Assembly (NCBI GenBank): GCA_039602395.1
Contig: JBCNJP010000017.1
Coordinates: 8,694,871-8,758,870 of the forward strand
DNA length: 64,000 nucleotides
Source of the DNA: Deinandra increscens subsp. villosa
Taxonomy: Eukaryota; Streptophyta; Magnoliopsida; Asterales; Asteraceae
Direction: 5' to 3'
Numbering within the stretch: position 1 is the first letter of the stretch; each line of letters begins with the position of its first letter. The notes under the pieces were generated by a model. The model ran no database searches. It saw only the letters and a program-made list of their open reading frames with translations, and had not been told where the DNA came from. Shown piece after piece: positions 59,442 to 64,000 of this stretch. The position numbers were made by a program, and so were the translations under genes.

Positions 59442-61604
59442 TGTAACATCCGTATGTTTCAAAAACTCGACTCACATCAAGATCCAAGATTTAAAACCAG
59501 TTCTCAACACCATGAATGTTGGATTACTCTATTCCATATGATAATACTAGGAAAATGATGAACATGGGCGAAAATCGTGCGCAAAACCGAGTTATAACGA
59601 AGCGGGAATCGCGAAAACAAGTTTGATGTTCGTTGTTGAGTTGCAAGACGCGAATTCCGTCCCACATTGCCCCATTCAGCGAAATTTTCATCCCTTACAC
59701 ACCTATAAATACCTCTTCTAGGTCCCTCATAGTTTCCCAACTCCTAGTTTGAGTATAAACAAGTGGAATAACCAAATTTTGGTGGTTCCACAAGCACAAT
59801 ACTCCGTTGGGTGTCGTGCATAGTAGTTTTTTATGCTCTTGGCGAGGTGCTGCCCTTCGAGCTTGTCTCGTTTGAAAAGCTTCTTTGAGGTAATTCTTCT
59901 TCTTTTCTTTCTTTCTTTTGTTCTTTTTCTTATTCGTTTATCTATCGCTTTCTTAGTTTAATTAGTTTAATTTAGGTTCTTAGTTAGATGCTTTAGGCTT
60001 GTTTAGGTAGCCTTGCTAAGGCTCGTTCTTAGAACGCCTAGCATTGTTAAGGCTTGTCCTTTGGACGACCTAGCTTTGCAAAGGCACGTCATTAGGACGT
60101 GTTGCCTTGCTTAGGCCGCCTTTAGGCTTGGTGTAGCCTTGTAGAGGCTCGTTAGGCCCAACGAGTCCAACCTATCATGTCCAGTTTCATCTATATTCTT
60201 CTAAATCCAAAAGTTAACGTTTTTATGCATGAACAATTGGGGATTTAGGCTTGTTTTTCACAAATCAACAATTAAACTAATTCTTAATCGTTCTAATATG
60301 TAATTCAGGTTTTGAACATAAATGTCATTTTAGGATTTCAAAAGCCTTAGAACCAAACCTATTGTTTATCAAACATAATTAGTGATAGTACTTGAGACGT
60401 GAATGACATGTAGTAACTGGAAGGGTGAAAACACCGGTAGTTGGGGTCTCTGTCAAAAGATAAGTGTTCGCATAAATCCCATAGTCGGACCTGGATGCTT
60501 ACCTGGGATTCCCCGATGAGAGTGTCATAACCTATTAGGCCAAAGCATGTCTAGTAACGTTTAAGGTATTGTTACTCTTAAAAGTTAACATTTTTTTCAA
60601 ACTTCAATTTATAACATTAAAACCCATTCCCCAAATGCATAAGAGCTTAGAATCCCATATTCCAATATTCATGTCGTCCCCTTCTATTCTTTTAGGATGA
60701 ATCTTCGGGACTAATCCTTTCACTTTCACTTTTCGCTTCGTGGACTTAACTTCTAATCCAAGTGAGTAATCCTTGCCCCTTTTCTCATTTTCTCATTTTT
60801 GGGGTTGCAACATGTATCCTATTTCAAAGTGTTGTCTTTCAAGTTTATCATTTACCATGCGTATGTGATCTATGTGTGAATTATGTGTTATGTGACTTCT
60901 AGCATGATTTGTCAATATGTGATTTTCAAAGGCTTTCATGTTTATCAAAGGTTTTCATGTTTATCATTGGATGTCAAGTATGTCATGGTTGTCATGTCTG
61001 TCATGTCTTTCATTTGGCATAAACATTAACGTAAGGCCTGGGGTAACAAAGGTAGATCTATCGGTTGACAACCCACTCAACTTGACCGGTTCGGCGTTGG
61101 GTGTTTGGAGCCTATTTCATTATTTCATATAGTCTAACCTGCGGGTTAGGGAATCTATCATATGTCATTGAGGTTTGTTTATGCCTAGTATTTCATGTTG
61201 TCATTTTATACTAGCAATTTTGGTTATGCCTAGTCTTTCATGTTGTCAATATCTTCTAGCATGTTATATTTCACTTATTCTATTATATGACACGTAACAC
61301 ATGTTTTTCAAATATATGTTATGTATCAAACCTGTGGTTACTCACCAACTATTTATAGTTGACCCCATTTATTTTATAGATGTTGGAGGCTATGATGTGG
61401 GTGTTTCAAGATGCTATCACATAGGGCATTTGGACCTAGTTTAATAAAGAAATTGTATTTGTTATCAATATGTGGTGTATTGTTTCATTTTTTAATGTTA
61501 TCAATAAAATTCATTATTTAACTATTGTCACTAAATTAGTTGTCATGAGCTTATGGGCAATTTAATCATGCCCCGGCGTTTTTGCCGTCGGTTGGGGTGT
61601 GATA
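59442..61604 (+). mobile_element. Gypsy solo LTR, 2163 bp, perfect GTTAC TSD
   Basis: It starts TGTAACATCCGTATG and ends CGTCGGTTGGGGTGTGATA, with GTTAC at 59437-59441 and 61605-61609. TATAAAT at 59704-59710 fits the promoter, followed by CTTTCTTTCTTTTG-type leader and GCCTTGCTAAGGC-like tandem words (60000-60160). AATAAA at 61443-61448 fits the polyadenylation signal. No internal coding remains, so it is a solo LTR. It is the reference copy for the family pieces at 48214-49690 and 50280-50620. Confidence 0.88.
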
Positions 61605-61708
61605 GTTACAAGGTATGCATATGGTATACAAACTTATCCAAGATGGTTTAGAAGTAAAAGAGGAAATGGTTGTTTTTAATAAAGAGCGATGATACATGTT
61701 TGAATAGT

Positions 61709-62530
61709 TGTGACCCGTTTGGGTTAGGAAGGTATATATGAAGTATGTTGTGTGCGAATGTGTATAATATGACCCATTTTGGGTAAGAGTGCATAAATGA
61801 AGTGTGTGGTGTGAAAATATGTATAATATGACCCGTTTGGGTAAGAATGCATAAATAAAGTATGTAGTATGTGAATGTGTGTAATACGACCCGTTTGGGT
61901 GGATAGTGTATGAATGAAGTATGTTAGATGAATGTATGTAATATGACCCGTTTGAATTAAGAGTGTATATACGAAGTATGTCATGTGAATGTGTGCAAAA
62001 TGACCCGCTTGGGTTAAGAGTATATAATTGAAGTATGTTGAGTGTAAAAGTGTGTAATATGACCCGTTTGGGTTAAGAGTGTGTTTAATGACCCGGTTGG
62101 GTAAATATGGAAATGAATGACCCGTTTGGGTTAAGAGTGTGTTGAATGACCCGGTTAGGTAAATATGGGAATGAATGACCCATTTGGGTTAAGAGTGTGT
62201 TGAATGACCCGGTTGGGTAAGGATGGAAATGAATGACCCGTTTGGGTTAAGAGTGTGTTGAATGACCCGGTTGGGTAAAGATTGAAATGAATGATCCGTT
62301 TGGGTTAAGAGTGTGTCGAATGACTCGTTGGGTAAAGATTGAAATGAATGGCCCGTTTGTATATGAATTTAGGGAAATGACCCGTGAGGGTAAGAATGAT
62401 AATACCATAGGGTGTTATAATAAATGTGTAAATATGACCCGATATGGTAATGATGGGTAAGTTAAGATGTGAGACGCAAAGCATGATTGTATGACCCGTT
62501 TGGGGTTAGGCGGAGTAACACGAAAAGTAA
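61709..62530 (+). repeat. GACCCGTTTGGGT minisatellite
   Basis: About 20 tandem units carry ATGACCCGTTTGGGTTAAGA. The first half has ~62-bp units with GAAGTATGT spacers; the second has ~58-bp higher-order units alternating GACCCGTTTGGGTTAAGAG with GACCCGGTTGGGTAAATATG. The core GACCCGTTTGGGT is nearly palindromic. It lies next to the solo LTR, probably within another LTR. Confidence 0.9.
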
Positions 62531-63340
62531 ATTGATTGTCATATAAATGTGAAATGCATACGTGTTATAGTATATTTGATAGTATGAAATGGATCAGTGC
62601 CATGAGTGTGCTATTCCTTGATATATGCCTTTGATTGAGGTAAGGAAGTAAATAGAGGATGTGTCCCCTTTGGGTTAGTATGAATGTACCTGTAATTGGG
62701 TTAAGTGTGACATTGAGGAATACAAGTGATCTTGGATTGGAGAATGATTAGAAATAACCAAGTAACCAAGAATGCACATTCGGGTGAGTGTGTATGTACT
62801 TGACACATGAAACTTGTGTCAAGAGAGGTTGGAATTCGTTAAGCGAATGCTCGAAGTGGTAGAATGGTAAAATGTGCATATGTGTGCGTTGTGTAGTGGA
62901 ATAGCTCATGTTTTTGTGATCGAGCTTTTGTTAATATGATATGATACTTAAATTGTATTTTTTGATGGTTGAATAGTGATGGTAGTAAGGATGGGGCCTA
63001 ATGGCTCACAGGTTGGCTTTTGCTTATGAATGATACAAATGTTAAGTGTGAATTCATGTTATGATCAAAGTTGTGTTTTTGAGCTTATAAATGTCCTTAG
63101 AATGCAGGAAAACAAGGGTTGGTTGAATTGAAATGAGATGTAGAAGGGTGGAGGAAAACTGGAAAGAGTTGGGAAAATTTACTAAGTCCCAAAACTGCAG
63201 GATTTTAGCTTAATCGCTGGAATTTCTGTTCCAAGCGTATCGCTTGGAGCAGAACTCCCAATAAGCGATACGCGTGCTGTGGTGGGGGTATTACCTACTG
63301 TATTCTGAAGGTTTAGGCGATACGCCTAGAACCCGATTTT
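62531..63340 (+). mobile_element. Gypsy LTR-like segment with AAGCGATACGC palindromes
   Basis: AAGCGTATCGCTTGG, AATAAGCGATACGC and TAGGCGATACGCCTAG occur at 63220-63325, the same kind of GC-rich palindromes found in the LTRs at 27388 and 24290. No coding sequence. The boundary with the Harbinger fragment lies near 63335-63385. Confidence 0.45.
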
Positions 63341-63342
63341 GT

Positions 63343-63675
63343 TTAAAATGTTTGTTTGCTTAATCTGAGTTGGTTAATGCTGAGTATTTGAAATCTATCT
63401 TTAAAAGTACCTTCGTTGTAACACAGAGTGTCTGCGAAATACAAATTTTTGGACATTCGAAATCTATCTTTAAAAGTACCTTCGTTGTAACACAGAGTGT
63501 CTGCGAAATATAACTCCGCCAAGCGTTTATGACCTCCCACATGATCCCGATAAATACTCTTCCTTCGTGAACGGGCCGTGTCTCGGATTTCTTCTTCTAG
63601 AATGGTGTCATAACAATTATTCATAAATTCCAACACCTCCTCGTTTGAACCACTCGAACTACTAGACGACGTCAT
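63343..63675 (-). pseudogene. N-terminal fragment of a PIF/Harbinger (HARBI1/ALP1-like) transposase
   Basis: The 110-codon frame starts with a Ser/Glu-rich tail (EEVLEFMNNCYDTILEEEIR) and then carries the conserved HARBI1-type segment RRKSIYRDHVGGHKRLAELY and YNEGTFKDRFRMSKN. A 69-bp direct repeat (63391-63459 and 63460-63528) duplicates 23 residues in frame (YFADTLCYNEGTFKDRF twice). The DDE nuclease domain is absent, the frame running into LTR-like DNA. ALP1-like domesticated relatives exist in plants, but this truncated frame is most likely a dead transposon. Confidence 0.75.
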
Positions 63676-64000
63676 AAACTCGGGTTAGATTATAAGCTTG
63701 AAACAATTCATGGTTGAGAAAAAAATATAAAGCCTTTGAGGTGTATAGAGGTATACATGAATTGTTAAGTAAAGTGGTATAAAATATAGAGGAATTATGG
63801 GGTTTATATATTGGTATTGATTAATTTTTTTTTTATAAAAAGAGTAACGGTCATGTTACCGTTGTGTTCAACAGTCAACAAACCAAGAAAGTGGACTCGG
63901 GTAGTATCGGTAACAACATACTGATTTGGGGTCCCAACCAAGTTGCCGCAACCCAATGTGTGGTTGCCAATGATATTGCCGAAAATCCCTCCACTTGCCG
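63676..64000. other. 5' flank of the Harbinger fragment
   Basis: Sequence upstream (minus strand) of the transposase start, ending at the window edge. It probably contains the element's 5' noncoding region and perhaps its terminus beyond 64000. Confidence 0.4.

Noticed and set aside
1..64000. tRNA, rRNA or other structured RNA genes
   Set aside because: I saw no tRNA A/B-box pair in a cloverleaf context and no rRNA-like segment; a dedicated covariance search could still find one.

Overview
This is a window of a plant nuclear genome: AT-rich, with intron-bearing genes, GT-AG splice sites and a heavy load of transposable elements. An exact 500-N gap (23501-24000) marks a scaffold join. The repeats (large Ty3/gypsy LTRs ending in variants of GGGGTGTRACA, and repeated GACCC/GGGTY motifs) suggest an Asteraceae species. 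That assignment rests on recall of repeat style, not on a search.

Only two intact host genes can be supported, both on the + strand. TGD1 (coding from 15977, possibly from an upstream exon at 14428, to 17404) encodes the permease of the chloroplast-envelope TGD lipid importer. An ERLIN-type SPFH/prohibitin-domain ER membrane protein (19497-22581) has nine coding exons that join without a frame break into 362 residues. A broken copy of the TGD1 3' end and 3' flank lies at 11251-11615, directly after a decayed gypsy gag/protease stretch.

The rest is mobile DNA. At 1-9600 there are inverted and tandem 200-bp units, two hAT-type elements with 8-bp target duplications, a 5'-truncated LINE (minus strand) and a cluster of foldback elements sitting inside (TA)n microsatellites. 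At 12.8 kb and 37.9 kb there are PIF/Harbinger MITEs with TAA duplications. At 24.3-36.4 kb gypsy solo LTRs are nested: an outer LTR (26789-36359) contains an oppositely oriented LTR (28928-34314, TSD AAAAC), which contains a third (from 30039). At 36.6-45 kb there are T-rich minisatellite elements with Helitron-like ends, more (TA)n-type foldback elements and a 1161-bp hAT element with a perfect TSD. At 45-52 kb lie a decayed Ty1/copia element (LTR, gag, zinc knuckle, GAG-pre-integrase), gypsy gag and protease fragments and an unrecognised broken Asn/Ser/Tyr-rich reading frame. At 52.4-61.6 kb there are two more solo LTRs with TSDs. At 61.6-64 kb there are a GACCCGTTTGGGT minisatellite and the N-terminal part of a Harbinger (HARBI1/ALP1-like) transposase.

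The two genes show no operon-like or functional cluster, although both products act in endomembrane or envelope lipid environments. I found no convincing new biological system. The parts most worth following up are the (TA)n-resident foldback elements, the Helitron-like T-rich family, the recurring GTTACN(n)GTAAC dyads, the nested LTR stack and the displaced TGD1 fragment.
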